DNA of 64,000 nucleotides from Alteriqipengyuania flavescens. GTDB taxonomy: Bacteria; Pseudomonadota; Alphaproteobacteria; Sphingomonadales; Sphingomonadaceae. Numbering within the stretch: position 1 is the first letter of the stretch; each line of letters begins with the position of its first letter. The stretch spans positions 2,584,501 to 2,648,500 of the forward strand of contig NZ_CP129107.1 in NCBI RefSeq assembly GCF_030406725.1, in the 5' to 3' direction. The notes beneath the pieces are model-generated. The model had not been told where the DNA came from. It saw only the letters and a list, made by a program, of their open reading frames with translations, and searched no databases. The translations under genes were made by a program, and so were the position numbers. Positions 1 to 8,633 of the stretch are shown here, in pieces.

Positions 1-1110
1 TCATTTCAATCCCTTAACACTCACCCGCCCCGCCGCGTGGCGCTCCAACAGCCCGGCAATCTCCAGCTCCAGCAGCGCCATTTGCACCGCCGCCGCGCTT
101 GTCCCGGACTGGCGGATGAGTTCGTCCACCGCCACCGGCGCGGTGGTGAGGAGGCTGGCGATATCCGCTGGCTCCGCATCCTCGAAATCCTCGCCGTCCA
201 TTCCAGCGAAGTCGAAGTGCTGCTCCACGGGCTCGCGGAAGGTGCTGCGCGGGGTTCCGTCGAAACTGCTGAGGAGTTCGATCACGTCCTCGGGCGCCTG
301 CACTAGCACCGCGCCTTCGCGAATGAGGTGGTTGCAGCCCGTGCTGCGCGCTTCCAGCGGGCTGCCGGGGATCGCCATGACCTCCCGCCCTGCCTCACCC
401 GCCAGCCGAGCGGTGATCAGGCTGCCTGACTTGGGCGCAGCTTCCACCACCAGCGTACCTGCGGCGAGCCCTGCGATAATGCGGTTGCGGCTGGGAAAGT
501 GGCTGCCGCGCGGCTCCGTGCCCGGGGGTTGCTCTGCGATCAGCAGCCCCTCGCTGGCGATCCGCTCCTGCAGCTCGGCGTGCTGTGGCGGATAGGCGAT
601 GTCGATGCCGCTGGCGATCACTCCGATGGTCGCCGGCAGCGCTCCTTCGTGCGCAGCCCCGTCGATCCCCCGAGCAAGGCCGGAAACCACGGTGAAGCCC
701 GCATCGGCCAGCGCCCGCGCGAAATCGCGCGACAACTTGACCGCGGCGGCGCTGGCGTTGCGCGCACCGACCATCGCGACGCAGGGCCGCGCGGCCAGCG
801 ACAGGTCGCCGCGCCAGGTGACGATGGGCGGCGCGCCCGGTGTTTCGGCCAGCAGTCGCGGATAGTCCGGCTGGTCGTGGAAGAGGTACTTCGCCCCGGC
901 CCGGCGCGTCGCTGCGACCTCTGCCTCGATCTTCGCTTCCGGCGCCGCGCGATAGGCGCGCCCGCCGCGCTTGGCGAGATCGGGCAGTGCCGCGATCGCC
1001 TCTGCCGCCGTGCCGAAACGGCGCAGCAGCTGCGCATAGCTGACCGGGCCGATGTTGGGCGATCGCAGCAGCCGGATCCGGGCGAACGCCTCGTCCTGGG
1101 AGAGCGTCAC
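1..1110 (-). CDS. dprA: DNA-processing protein DprA
   Basis: DprA (Smf) binds incoming single-stranded DNA and loads RecA during natural transformation. The 369-residue product has an N-terminal helix-hairpin-like region (LRSPNIGPVSYAQLLRRFG), a Rossmann-like core with SGLARGIDGAAHEGAL, IASGID and FPSRNRIIAGLA, and a C-terminal winged-helix domain (VAVDELIRQSGTSAAAVQ), so it is full length. I chose the GTG at 1110 because it overlaps the plsY stop (GTGA) and the conserved sequence begins there; the open frame further upstream lies over plsY. It is translated downstream of plsY, probably from one mRNA. The stop codon is at the very first bases of the window. Confidence 0.95.
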   Translation of the reverse strand: MTLSQDEAFARIRLLRSPNIGPVSYAQLLRRFGTAAEAIAALPDLAKRGGRAYRAAPEAKIEAEVAATRRAGAKYLFHDQPDYPRLLAETPGAPPIVTWRGDLSLAARPCVAMVGARNASAAAVKLSRDFARALADAGFTVVSGLARGIDGAAHEGALPATIGVIASGIDIAYPPQHAELQERIASEGLLIAEQPPGTEPRGSHFPSRNRIIAGLAAGTLVVEAAPKSGSLITARLAGEAGREVMAIPGSPLEARSTGCNHLIREGAVLVQAPEDVIELLSSFDGTPRSTFREPVEQHFDFAGMDGEDFEDAEPADIASLLTTAPVAVDELIRQSGTSAAAVQMALLELEIAGLLERHAAGRVSVKGLK

Positions 1111-1694
1111 TTCTTGCCGCCGACCCTGGGTTCCTCGCCCCGTGTCAGGCGGCCGATATTCTCGCGGTGGAGGTAGATGATCAGCACCGCGATGGCGGCC
1201 AGCACGGGGAAGAACTGCGGAAAGCCGAACAGCGGCGCAGCAGCGGCGGCGGCCACAACCGCGCTCATCCCGGCAAGGCTGGAGATGCGGAAGATCGCGA
1301 GGATGCTGAGCCAGACCAGAGCGTAGACCAGGCCGATCTGCGAGGCCAGACCGAAGGCGACGCCGGCGTTGGTCGCCACGCCCTTGCCGCCCTTGAAGCC
1401 CAGCCAGACGGGGTAGCAATGGCCGACCACGGCCCCGGCGGCGGCAAAGGCCATCGCTTCCTGCCCCCACAGCTGCCCGGCCAACACCACCGGTAGCAGG
1501 CCTTTAAGCAGGTCGAGCAGCAGGGTCGCCGCGGCCAGCCCCTTATTGCCGGTGCGCAGCACGTTGGTGGCACCGATGTTTCCGCTGCCGACCTTGCGCA
1601 GGTCCTCCCCGCCGGACATCTTCGTCAGCAGCAGGCCGAAGGGGATCGAGCCCGAGGCGTAACCGATCAGGAATGCGAGAAATACTTCCACCAT
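1107..1694 (-). CDS. plsY: Glycerol-3-phosphate acyltransferase PlsY
   Basis: PlsY transfers the acyl group of acyl-phosphate to glycerol-3-phosphate, the first step of phospholipid synthesis, in the inner membrane. The 195-residue protein is hydrophobic with about five membrane segments and shows the family motifs GSIPFG, GSGNIGATNVLR, GHCYPVWLGFKGGKGVAT and a C-terminal loop HRENIGRL. Length is typical. The ATG at 1694 is the first methionine before the conserved start MVEVFLAFLIGYASGSIP; an upstream in-frame extension has no family similarity. It runs into dprA with a 4-base overlap and diverges from murI, with a 101-base shared promoter region. Confidence 0.95.
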   Translation of the reverse strand: MVEVFLAFLIGYASGSIPFGLLLTKMSGGEDLRKVGSGNIGATNVLRTGNKGLAAATLLLDLLKGLLPVVLAGQLWGQEAMAFAAAGAVVGHCYPVWLGFKGGKGVATNAGVAFGLASQIGLVYALVWLSILAIFRISSLAGMSAVVAAAAAAPLFGFPQFFPVLAAIAVLIIYLHRENIGRLTRGEEPRVGGKK

Positions 1695-1795
1695 GACCTC
1701 CGTCCCCCGCCGGTGCGCGGGGCTGCACTTGCTTTTGCGGCGGTAATGGAAAAGACGGGGCTTCGACAAGCGCGCACCCGGCGGAAAAGACCACC

Positions 1796-2590
1796 TTGGA
1801 CCCATCTTCCCCCATCCTGATCCTCGACAGCGGCCTCGGCGGCCTGTCGGTCCTGCGCGAGATCCGGGCGCTGATGGCCCACGCGCCGGTGGTTTACGCC
1901 GCCGATTACGCCGCCTTGCCCTATGGCGAGAAGACCGAGGAGGAGATCGCTGCGCGCGTGCCCGCGCTGCTCGGCCGGATGGTGGAGCGGTACCGCCCGC
2001 GCCTCGTCGTGATCGCCTGCAACACGGCGAGCACGATTGCGCTGGCCGCGGTGCGTACGGCGCTCGACCTGCCGATCGTGGGCACGGTGCCCGCCATCAA
2101 GCCAGCGGCGGCGTTGACGAAATCCGGCAGCATAGGCCTGCTCGGCACGGCGGCCACGATACGGCAGGCCTATGTCGACAATTTGGAGGCCGAATACGGC
2201 AACGGCCACCGGCTGATCCGCCACGCAGCTCCTGCCCTCGTTGCCGCGGCGGAGACGAAGCTGCGCGGGGGGCGCCCCTCCGATGCAGTCTATGCCGAAG
2301 CTGTGTCCGGACTGCGGAGCCAGCCGGGTGGCGGGGACATCGACACCGTGGTGCTCGCCTGCACACATTTCCCGCTGGTGGAGGACGAACTGCGCACGGC
2401 TTTCGGCAGCGAAGTGGCTTTCGTAAACGGCGGGGAAGGTATCGCGCGCAGGGTCGCGCATTTGACGCAAGGGCAGGAATTCGCCCGCTCGCAGCCGGAT
2501 TTCGCGGTGGTGACGGGTGAGCCCGAGGGGCTTGCCGCGCTGCCCGCGGCACTTGCACCCTATGGTCTCGAACGGATCGAACGCTTCTAA
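1796..2590 (+). CDS. murI: Glutamate racemase MurI
   Basis: Converts L-glutamate to D-glutamate for peptidoglycan in the cytoplasm. The 264-residue protein has the two catalytic cysteine motifs of the family, VIACNTAS and LACTHFPL, plus the N-terminal [12 protein letters not shown] and the GTVPAIKPA segment. The start is a TTG at 1796; [12 protein letters not shown] follows directly and no ATG lies upstream of the conserved region, so a TTG start is most likely. Divergent from plsY. A short hairpin lies downstream before hemA. Confidence 0.93.
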   Translation: MDPSSPILILDSGLGGLSVLREIRALMAHAPVVYAADYAALPYGEKTEEEIAARVPALLGRMVERYRPRLVVIACNTASTIALAAVRTALDLPIVGTVPAIKPAAALTKSGSIGLLGTAATIRQAYVDNLEAEYGNGHRLIRHAAPALVAAAETKLRGGRPSDAVYAEAVSGLRSQPGGGDIDTVVLACTHFPLVEDELRTAFGSEVAFVNGGEGIARRVAHLTQGQEFARSQPDFAVVTGEPEGLAALPAALAPYGLERIERF

Positions 2591-2621
2591 CTGCGAATCG
2601 CTCGCAAAGATCGCGGTGGAA

Positions 2622-2640
2622 AATCGCGTCTCCCGCGATT
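2622..2640. other. Short perfect hairpin between murI and hemA
   Basis: A 7-base-pair perfect stem (AATCGCG with CGCGATT) and a 5-base loop sit in the 65-base gap between murI and hemA. It has no T-run on the plus strand, so if it acts on transcription it would be weak. It could equally be an RNA processing or stability element. Confidence 0.35.
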
Positions 2641-2658
2641 AGATGCGGCTCCGCCGTG

Positions 2659-3879
2659 ATGAACTACGACCAGATTTTCGACCAGGCGATCGACCGCCTG
2701 CACGAGGAAGGCCGCTACCGCGTCTTCATCGATATCATGCGCAACAAGGGCGCCTATCCCAACGCGCGCTGCTTCCACGGCCACAACGGGCCCAAGCCGA
2801 TCACGGTGTGGTGCTCCAACGATTACCTCGCCATGGGACAGCACCCCAAGGTGATCGCGGCGATGGAAGAGGCGCTGCACGATGTCGGCGCCGGCAGCGG
2901 CGGCACCCGCAACATCGGCGGCAACACGCACCTGCACGTGGAGCTTGAGGCTGAACTGGCCGACCTTCACGGCAAGGAAGCCGCGCTGCTGTTTACCAGC
3001 GGATACGTGTCGAACGACGCGACGCTGTCCACCCTCGCCCGCCTGCTGCCCGGCTGCGTCATTTTCTCCGACGAGCTCAACCACGCCAGCATGATCGCGG
3101 GGATCCGCAATTCCGGCTGCGAGAAGCGCGTCTTCCGCCACAACGACATGGCGCACCTCGAAAAACTCCTCGCCGCAGAGGACGAGGACTGCCCCAAGCT
3201 CATCGCGTTCGAGAGCGTCTATTCGATGGACGGCGACGTCGCGCCGCTCCACGAAATCTGCGACCTGGCAGAGAAATACAACGCCCTCACCTATATCGAC
3301 GAAGTCCACGCGGTCGGCATGTACGGCCAGCGCGGCGGCGGCATTTCGGAGCGTGACGATGCCGCACGGCGGATCGACATCATCGAAGGCACGCTAGGCA
3401 AGGCGTTCGGCGTGATGGGCGGCTATGTCGCCACCAGCGCCAAGGTGATCGACTGCATCCGCAGCTATGCCCCCGGTTTCATCTTCACAACCTCGCTCAG
3501 CCCCGTACTGGTCGCAGGCGTGCTGGCGGCGGTGAAGCACCTGAAGGAATCGAGCGAGGAGCGCGACGCGCAGCAGGCCAATGCCGCCACGCTGAAGGCG
3601 ATGATGAGAGAGGCCGGCCTGCCCGTCATGCCGAGCAAAACGCATATCATCCCGCTTCTTGTCGGCGATCCGGTGAAGGCGAAGCGGATCAGCGATATCC
3701 TGCTCGCCGAGTACGGCGCTTACGTGCAGCCGATCAATTTCCCGACCGTGCCGCGCGGGACGGAGCGCCTGCGTTTCACCCCCGGCCCGATGCACACCGA
3801 TGCAATGATGCGCGAGCTGACCGATGCCCTGGTCGAAGTGTGGGACCGGCTTGAACTGGAACTGCGCCAGGCGGCCTGA
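2659..3879 (+). CDS. hemA: 5-aminolevulinate synthase
   Basis: Condenses glycine and succinyl-CoA to 5-aminolevulinate, the committed step of haem and bacteriochlorophyll synthesis in alphaproteobacteria (Shemin pathway). The 406-residue protein matches the fold I PLP enzyme throughout: [14 protein letters not shown], the glycine-rich [38 protein letters not shown], and the PLP-lysine motif [18 protein letters not shown] lies immediately before the ATG; I prefer the ATG at 2659. The neighbour upstream is murI; the downstream hydrolase starts 53 bases later. Confidence 0.97.
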   Translation: MNYDQIFDQAIDRLHEEGRYRVFIDIMRNKGAYPNARCFHGHNGPKPITVWCSNDYLAMGQHPKVIAAMEEALHDVGAGSGGTRNIGGNTHLHVELEAELADLHGKEAALLFTSGYVSNDATLSTLARLLPGCVIFSDELNHASMIAGIRNSGCEKRVFRHNDMAHLEKLLAAEDEDCPKLIAFESVYSMDGDVAPLHEICDLAEKYNALTYIDEVHAVGMYGQRGGGISERDDAARRIDIIEGTLGKAFGVMGGYVATSAKVIDCIRSYAPGFIFTTSLSPVLVAGVLAAVKHLKESSEERDAQQANAATLKAMMREAGLPVMPSKTHIIPLLVGDPVKAKRISDILLAEYGAYVQPINFPTVPRGTERLRFTPGPMHTDAMMRELTDALVEVWDRLELELRQAA

Positions 3880-3932
3880 TCGCTTTCGCAGGCGATGGAA
3901 TCCGCAGGCGTGCCGCGATAGGCTGACCGGCG

Positions 3933-5096
3933 ATGTCCGAGCAAACTGCCAGCACCACATTCCGCGACAACGCACCGCTTTACGGCGTATCGGCGATCCT
4001 GCTGGCTGCTTTCGCGGGCCTAGCGCTGTTCGGCGCGCAGCCGGAGGAGCGCGCAGCCGAACAGGCGGCGACAAGCGGCACGCCCCCGCCCCTCGCCAGC
4101 CTGCCCGCAACCGATACCGCGCTGGCGGACGACGACAGCGAACTCGCGCCGAAAACCGCGCGCCAGCGTAACGATGCCGTGCCCTTTATTGATGGTCCGC
4201 TTGGCCCCGCGCCGCCCTTCGCCTTCGCCGGCGATGCCGCCTCGCGCGCCCGGGCGACCGAGTGCCTTGCCCTTGCGGCCATGGCGGAAGCCGGCAGCGA
4301 CGATGCCGGCCAGCGCGCGGTCATGCAGGTCGTGCTTAACCGCGTGCGCCACCCGGCCTTCCCGAACACGGTTTGCGGAGTGGTTTTCGAAGGATCGCAG
4401 CGCCGCACCGGCTGCCAGTTTACCTTTACGTGCGACGGATCGCTCAGCCGCCGCTATTCGGACGGCTACTGGGCCATATCGCGCAAGCGCGCCGCCGAGA
4501 TGCTGGGCGGCAGCGTGTTCGGCCGCGTCGGCAATGCCACGCATTACCACACCGACTGGGTCTATCCGTGGTGGAGCGACAAGCTCGACAAGGTGGCGCA
4601 GGTCGACACGCACCTGTTCTTCCGCTGGCGCGGCTACTGGGGCGGACCGCGCGCACTCTCGGCCCGCTACACGGGCGGGGAGCCGACGATCGCCAGTCTG
4701 ACGCGGGCGAGCGAGACTGAGATTTCTGTCGCCGAGCTGCCAGCATCGGAAGCACCGCGCCAGCCAATCGTCACGATCCGCTCCGACAAGCGCGTGGAAG
4801 GCACGATCGCCGCGGGTCCGGGGGCGCATTTCCTTGCTCTGAGCGGCAGCGAAGACCCTGCATCGCTTACGGCCCGTGCCGAAGCGCTGTGCCCCGGCGA
4901 CAGCTATTGCCAAGTCTATGGCTGGACCGATGGCAGCGCGATCCCTTCCGCCCTACCGCTTGGGCGCGAGGCACGCCGTAGCCTCAGCTTCAGCTACCTG
5001 GCGCCGCGAGCGGGCAATCCGGCGGTGGTCTATTTCGACTGCACGACCTATGCCGGGGTGGACCGCGCCCGCTGCCTGCCGCGCGCGCGCAACTAA
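3933..5096 (+). CDS. SleB-family cell wall hydrolase, membrane anchored
   Basis: Probable peptidoglycan hydrolase of the SleB (hydrolase_2) type. After a short cytoplasmic start there is one membrane segment (residues about 18-34, SAILLAAFAGLALFG), then a low-complexity Ala/Pro linker, then the SleB-like domain at about 105-235. That domain holds ECLALAAMAEAGSDDAGQRAV with its catalytic-type glutamate, VVLNRVRHP, FPNTVCGVVF, CQFTFTCDG and NATHYHTDWVYPWW. The C-terminal 140 residues match no domain I know. The product probably acts in the periplasm on cross-linked wall. No partner gene is evident next to it. Confidence 0.85.
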   Translation: MSEQTASTTFRDNAPLYGVSAILLAAFAGLALFGAQPEERAAEQAATSGTPPPLASLPATDTALADDDSELAPKTARQRNDAVPFIDGPLGPAPPFAFAGDAASRARATECLALAAMAEAGSDDAGQRAVMQVVLNRVRHPAFPNTVCGVVFEGSQRRTGCQFTFTCDGSLSRRYSDGYWAISRKRAAEMLGGSVFGRVGNATHYHTDWVYPWWSDKLDKVAQVDTHLFFRWRGYWGGPRALSARYTGGEPTIASLTRASETEISVAELPASEAPRQPIVTIRSDKRVEGTIAAGPGAHFLALSGSEDPASLTARAEALCPGDSYCQVYGWTDGSAIPSALPLGREARRSLSFSYLAPRAGNPAVVYFDCTTYAGVDRARCLPRARN

Positions 5097-5110
5097 TCTG
5101 GAGACGCCAA

Positions 5111-5791
5111 TTGAACTACGACGACGTCGTCCTCGGCCGCCGGTCCATTCGCGGCTATCTCGACAAGCCGGTGCCGCGCGCGCTGATCGAGGAGATACTG
5201 ACGCTCGCCCTGCGCTCCCCGACCTCGATGAACACGCAGCCGTGGCATTTCCATGTCATCACCGGCGAGCCGCTTGACCGCATTCGCAAGGGCAACACCG
5301 AGAACATCCTCGCCGGCGTGCCCGACAGCCGCGAGTTCCGCCGCGGCGAGCCTTTCGCGGGCGTCCACCGCGAACGGCAGGTCGGCGTAGCCAAGCAATT
5401 GTTCGGCGCAATGGGCATCGCGCGTGACGACAAGAACGCGCGGCAGGACTGGGTGCTGCGCGGCTTCCGCCAGTTCGACGCGCCGGTCTGCGTGATCGTG
5501 ACCTACGACCGCGAATTGTCCGGCAGCGACGACACCGCTTTCGATTGCGGCGCCGTCACCACCGCGCTCGTCAACGCCGCGTGGAGCCGCGGGCTGGGCT
5601 GCGTCATCAACTCACAAGGTATCATGCAAAGCCCGGTCGTGCGCGAACATGCCGGCATTCCGGACGACCAGGTAATCATGAAGGCCGTCGCGATGGGCTG
5701 GCCGGACGAGGATTTCCCTGCCAACGCAGTCGTCAGCGAACGCAAAAGCGTGGGCGAAGCGGCAACTTTTACGGGGTTTGGCGATGACTGA
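5111..5791 (+). CDS. Nitroreductase family protein
   Basis: FMN-dependent oxidoreductase of the nitroreductase superfamily, 226 residues. The N terminus MNYDDVVLGRRSIRGY is the family's FMN-phosphate-binding RRSIR motif, followed by RSPTSMNTQPWHF and a C-terminal GLGCVINSQG and KAVAMGWPDED segment. The substrate cannot be told from sequence. The start is TTG at 5111 with GGAG seven bases upstream; no ATG lies near. It overlaps the next gene by 8 bases, which suggests translational coupling. Confidence 0.88.
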   Translation: MNYDDVVLGRRSIRGYLDKPVPRALIEEILTLALRSPTSMNTQPWHFHVITGEPLDRIRKGNTENILAGVPDSREFRRGEPFAGVHRERQVGVAKQLFGAMGIARDDKNARQDWVLRGFRQFDAPVCVIVTYDRELSGSDDTAFDCGAVTTALVNAAWSRGLGCVINSQGIMQSPVVREHAGIPDDQVIMKAVAMGWPDEDFPANAVVSERKSVGEAATFTGFGDD

Positions 5792-6557
5792 GAAACTGGT
5801 GGACCTGGGCAACGGGTTCTGGAGCATCCGCGGCGAGCTGAAGCTGGCTGGCGTGGTCGATCTGGGCACGCAGGCTTCCTTGATCGAGCGGCCCGGCGGC
5901 GGTTTCGTCATGCTCGACAGCTATACGCTGCCGCCCCGCGTGCTGGAGCAAGTGCGCAAGCTGACGGACGGGGGCAGGAAGATCGAAGCGATCGTCAATG
6001 TGCACCCCTTCCACACGCTGCATTGCGAGGCTGCGCACAGGCAATTCCCCGACGCGAAACTCTACGGGCTGGACCGGCACAAGGAGAAATACCCCGACCT
6101 GCCGTGGGAAGCGGAAACGACGAACAGCGAAGAGTGCCAGGCACTGTTTGCCGATTGCCTCGAATTCAGTGTGCCGGACGGCATTCGCCTCGTCTGCTCC
6201 AGCGAGCACATCCATGCCGGGTCGGTTCTGGCCTACCACCCAGCATCGCAGACACTGCATGTCGACGACACGCTCAGCTGCACCGACCTTCCCTTTCCCG
6301 CCAGCCTGCTGCCGATGAGCGGGCGGCTGGACTTCCACCCGACCATCCCGCTCTCGCTCGAAAAGCGCGAGGGTGCGGTGGACGATTTCCGCGCGTGGGC
6401 AAGAAACATCGCGCAGCGCTGGAGCGACTGCCGCCATGTCGCCTGCGCGCACAGCAAGATCGTGACGATGGAACCGGACGGGTTCGAGAAACAGGTGCTG
6501 GCCGCCCTGCGCCGCGCGGAAACCCCGCTGAAACTGCGCAAGGCGGCGCCGTTCTAG
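5784..6557 (+). CDS. Metallo-beta-lactamase-fold protein with degenerate metal site
   Basis: A 257-residue protein that reads as a metallo-beta-lactamase fold: ASLIERPGGGFVMLDS, then IVNVHPFHTLHCEAAHRQFPDAKLYG where the HxHxDH motif should be, then HVDDTLSC and a late CAHSK. Aligning the AAxxFPDAK that follows the motif leaves only the first histidine in register, so zinc binding as in true hydrolases is doubtful. Function unknown. It overlaps the nitroreductase by 8 bases and abuts the convergent decarboxylase with no gap. ATG at 5784 preferred over TTG at 5778. Confidence 0.7.
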   Translation: MTEKLVDLGNGFWSIRGELKLAGVVDLGTQASLIERPGGGFVMLDSYTLPPRVLEQVRKLTDGGRKIEAIVNVHPFHTLHCEAAHRQFPDAKLYGLDRHKEKYPDLPWEAETTNSEECQALFADCLEFSVPDGIRLVCSSEHIHAGSVLAYHPASQTLHVDDTLSCTDLPFPASLLPMSGRLDFHPTIPLSLEKREGAVDDFRAWARNIAQRWSDCRHVACAHSKIVTMEPDGFEKQVLAALRRAETPLKLRKAAPF

Positions 6558-7844
6558 CTACCTCAGGCTGACCACGTTGTCCGCTTCGGGCCGCTCGCGG
6601 TCGCCGCGGTAGAGGCTGGCCATCGGCTCGTCGGTCACCTCGACCGGCTGCGCCCGGCCGAAGCCGTTGAAGTCGGTCCGCATCGCCGCGCCGTATGCGC
6701 CCAGCATGCCGATCTCGATATAGTCCCCTGCCTGGATGTCTTCCGGCAGCGGGAACGGACCCTGCATGTAGTCCGCATCGTCGCAGGTCGGGCCGTAGAA
6801 GGCGAAGTCCGCATCGGCTCCGAACAGGTCGTCCTCCAGCGCGCGAACCGGGAAACGCCAGTCGACGTGCGCGGCATCGAACAACGCGCCATAGGCGCCG
6901 TCGTTGATGTACAGCTCTTCGCCGCGGCGCTTCTCCACGCGCACCACCAGCGAGTTGTATTCGGCGCACAGCGCGCGGCCGGGCTCGCACCACAGTTCCG
7001 CGTTGTAGGCGATCGGCAGCGCGTAGAAGTGCTGGTGGATCAGCCGGAAGTAATCCTCCAGCGGCGGGGGCTCCATGCCGGGATAGACGCTCGGGAAACC
7101 GCCGCCGACATCGATCATGTCGATAACGACGCTGGCTTCCGCGATGGCGGCGCGCGCGCGGTCGAGCGCCTGGACATAAGCGAAGGGCGTCATCGCCTGG
7201 CTGCCGACGTGGAAACATACGCCCAGCCAGTCGGCGACCTGGCGGGTCGCCTGCAGAAGTGCTGCGGCGTCGGCCTGCTCCACGCCAAATTTCGATGCCA
7301 GCGACAGCTCCGCATATTCGGACGACACGCGCAGGCGGACGCACAGGCGCAGGTCGCCCGCGTCCTTAGTGGCACGGCGGATCTTCTCCAGCTCCTCGAC
7401 ACTGTCGAGGCTGAAGGTCTTGCAGCCATGCTCGAAATACGCCTCTTCGATGGCGCGCTCGGTCTTGATCGGATGCATGAAGCACAGCACTGCGTCGGGC
7501 AGCGTCTGGCGCACCATGCGGACTTCCGCGATGGAAGCGACGTCGTAATGCGTGATCCCGCCGTCCCACAGCACCTTTAGCAGGTCGGGCGAGGGATTGG
7601 CCTTCACGGCATAGAGCGACTTGCCCGGAAACTTCTCGACGAAGAAACGGGCAGCGCGCCGGGCAGCGTGCGGGCGATTGAGGATCAGCGGTTCGTCCGG
7701 CGAAAGATCGCGGACTACAGTGCGAGCGTCAGGATAGCTGTGCAATTCAAGGGACCCCCAGGGAACGGTGAAGTTTCTTGGTGCTGCCTTGCGGTGAGCA
7801 TGGTCCCATGGGGCAACGGAGGGCGCATATAAGCGGGGCGACAT
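6558..7844 (-). CDS. Fold III PLP decarboxylase, ornithine/lysine type
   Basis: Probably decarboxylates ornithine (or lysine) to putrescine (or cadaverine). The 428-residue protein has the alanine-racemase-like barrel with the PLP lysine in SLYAVKANPSPD (Lys81), FHVGSQAMTP, DVGGGFPSVYPG, the phosphate/substrate motif CEPGRALCAEY, and the second-subunit active-site GPTCDDADY (Cys354, Asp355) typical of ornithine decarboxylase-like enzymes. The ATG at 7844 gives some 25 extra residues before the conserved NFTVPWGSLELHS, so the true start could be later. With the carboxynorspermidine genes 2-4 kb away it fits the first step of a polyamine pathway. Confidence 0.9.
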   Translation of the reverse strand: MSPRLYAPSVAPWDHAHRKAAPRNFTVPWGSLELHSYPDARTVVRDLSPDEPLILNRPHAARRAARFFVEKFPGKSLYAVKANPSPDLLKVLWDGGITHYDVASIAEVRMVRQTLPDAVLCFMHPIKTERAIEEAYFEHGCKTFSLDSVEELEKIRRATKDAGDLRLCVRLRVSSEYAELSLASKFGVEQADAAALLQATRQVADWLGVCFHVGSQAMTPFAYVQALDRARAAIAEASVVIDMIDVGGGFPSVYPGMEPPPLEDYFRLIHQHFYALPIAYNAELWCEPGRALCAEYNSLVVRVEKRRGEELYINDGAYGALFDAAHVDWRFPVRALEDDLFGADADFAFYGPTCDDADYMQGPFPLPEDIQAGDYIEIGMLGAYGAAMRTDFNGFGRAQPVEVTDEPMASLYRGDRERPEADNVVSLR

Positions 7845-7964
7845 GAACCGCAAGTGGATTCTTGATGTCGCCGGACAAGGGCGGAAACGGTTGCGGCGGG
7901 GCTGGCGTGCGATGGTTCGCACCCCTGCCCCGCCGCGAAGGCGCCCGAAAGTGGCGTCGTCCGG

Positions 7965-8534
7965 TTAGAACTGGACCTGCGGACGCTGGTCCACGATGCC
8001 CCGTTCGCTGTCGTCGAGACGGTTGAAGTCGTAATGCTTGAAGCCGAGCAGGCTGGCGAACAGCACCGCCGGGAACGCCTCGATCGAGGCGTTGTAGCGG
8101 GCGACGGCGGCGTTCAGCGCACGGCGCGCGGCGGCCAGCTTGTCTTCCACCATCGACAATTCGTTCTGCAGCTGAAGGAAGTTGGTGTTGGCTTTCAGCT
8201 CCGGATAGGCCTCGCCCAGCGCAAGCAGCCGGTCGAGCGCGATCTTCAGCTCCTGCTCGTTGCGGCTGTTGGTGTTGGCCGCGGCCGTGTTGCGGGCCAT
8301 GATGACGCGTTCCAGCGTCTCTTTCTCGTGGCCGGCATAGCCTTTCACCGATTCCACCAGATTAGGGATCAGGTCGTGCCGCTGGCGCAGCTGTGCATCG
8401 ATGTCGGCCGTGCCCTGGTTGGCTGCCTGGCGCAGCGAAACCAGCCGGTTGTAAACGACGATGACGGTGATGAAGAGCGACACGAGAAATACGGTCAGCG
8501 CCGACCACCACAGCGTCGAAAGAATCGGTTCCAC
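7965..8534 (-). CDS. lemA: LemA family protein
   Basis: Membrane-anchored LemA protein of unknown exact role. One N-terminal membrane helix (residues about 8-28, WWSALTVFLVSLFITVIVVYN) precedes a long helical domain with the family signature NRLVSLRQAANQGTADID, RHDLIPNLVESVKGY and LQLQNELSMVEDKLAAARR. Its 189 residues are normal length. Start is GTG at 8534 with GGGGG about 8 bases upstream. It diverges from a DUF3137 gene; these families often occur side by side, so a shared envelope role is plausible. Confidence 0.92.
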   Translation of the reverse strand: MEPILSTLWWSALTVFLVSLFITVIVVYNRLVSLRQAANQGTADIDAQLRQRHDLIPNLVESVKGYAGHEKETLERVIMARNTAAANTNSRNEQELKIALDRLLALGEAYPELKANTNFLQLQNELSMVEDKLAAARRALNAAVARYNASIEAFPAVLFASLLGFKHYDFNRLDDSERGIVDQRPQVQF

Positions 8535-8567
8535 GAGTAATACCCCCTAAATTTGCGGATTACGTTC

Positions 8568-8611
8568 GGTTCGTTGTTAGGAAAATCATAGGGGATAAGG
8601 GTTAACGAACC
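8568..8611. promoter_or_regulatory. Inverted repeat in lemA/DUF3137 divergent promoter region
   Basis: An 8-base perfect inverted repeat (GGTTCGTT at 8568-8575 and AACGAACC at 8604-8611, 28 bases between) fills most of the 99-base region between the two divergent starts. It could be an operator serving both genes, or chance. No known binding motif was recognised. Confidence 0.35.
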
Positions 8612-8633
8612 TCTCCATGACGAGAGTGGGACG

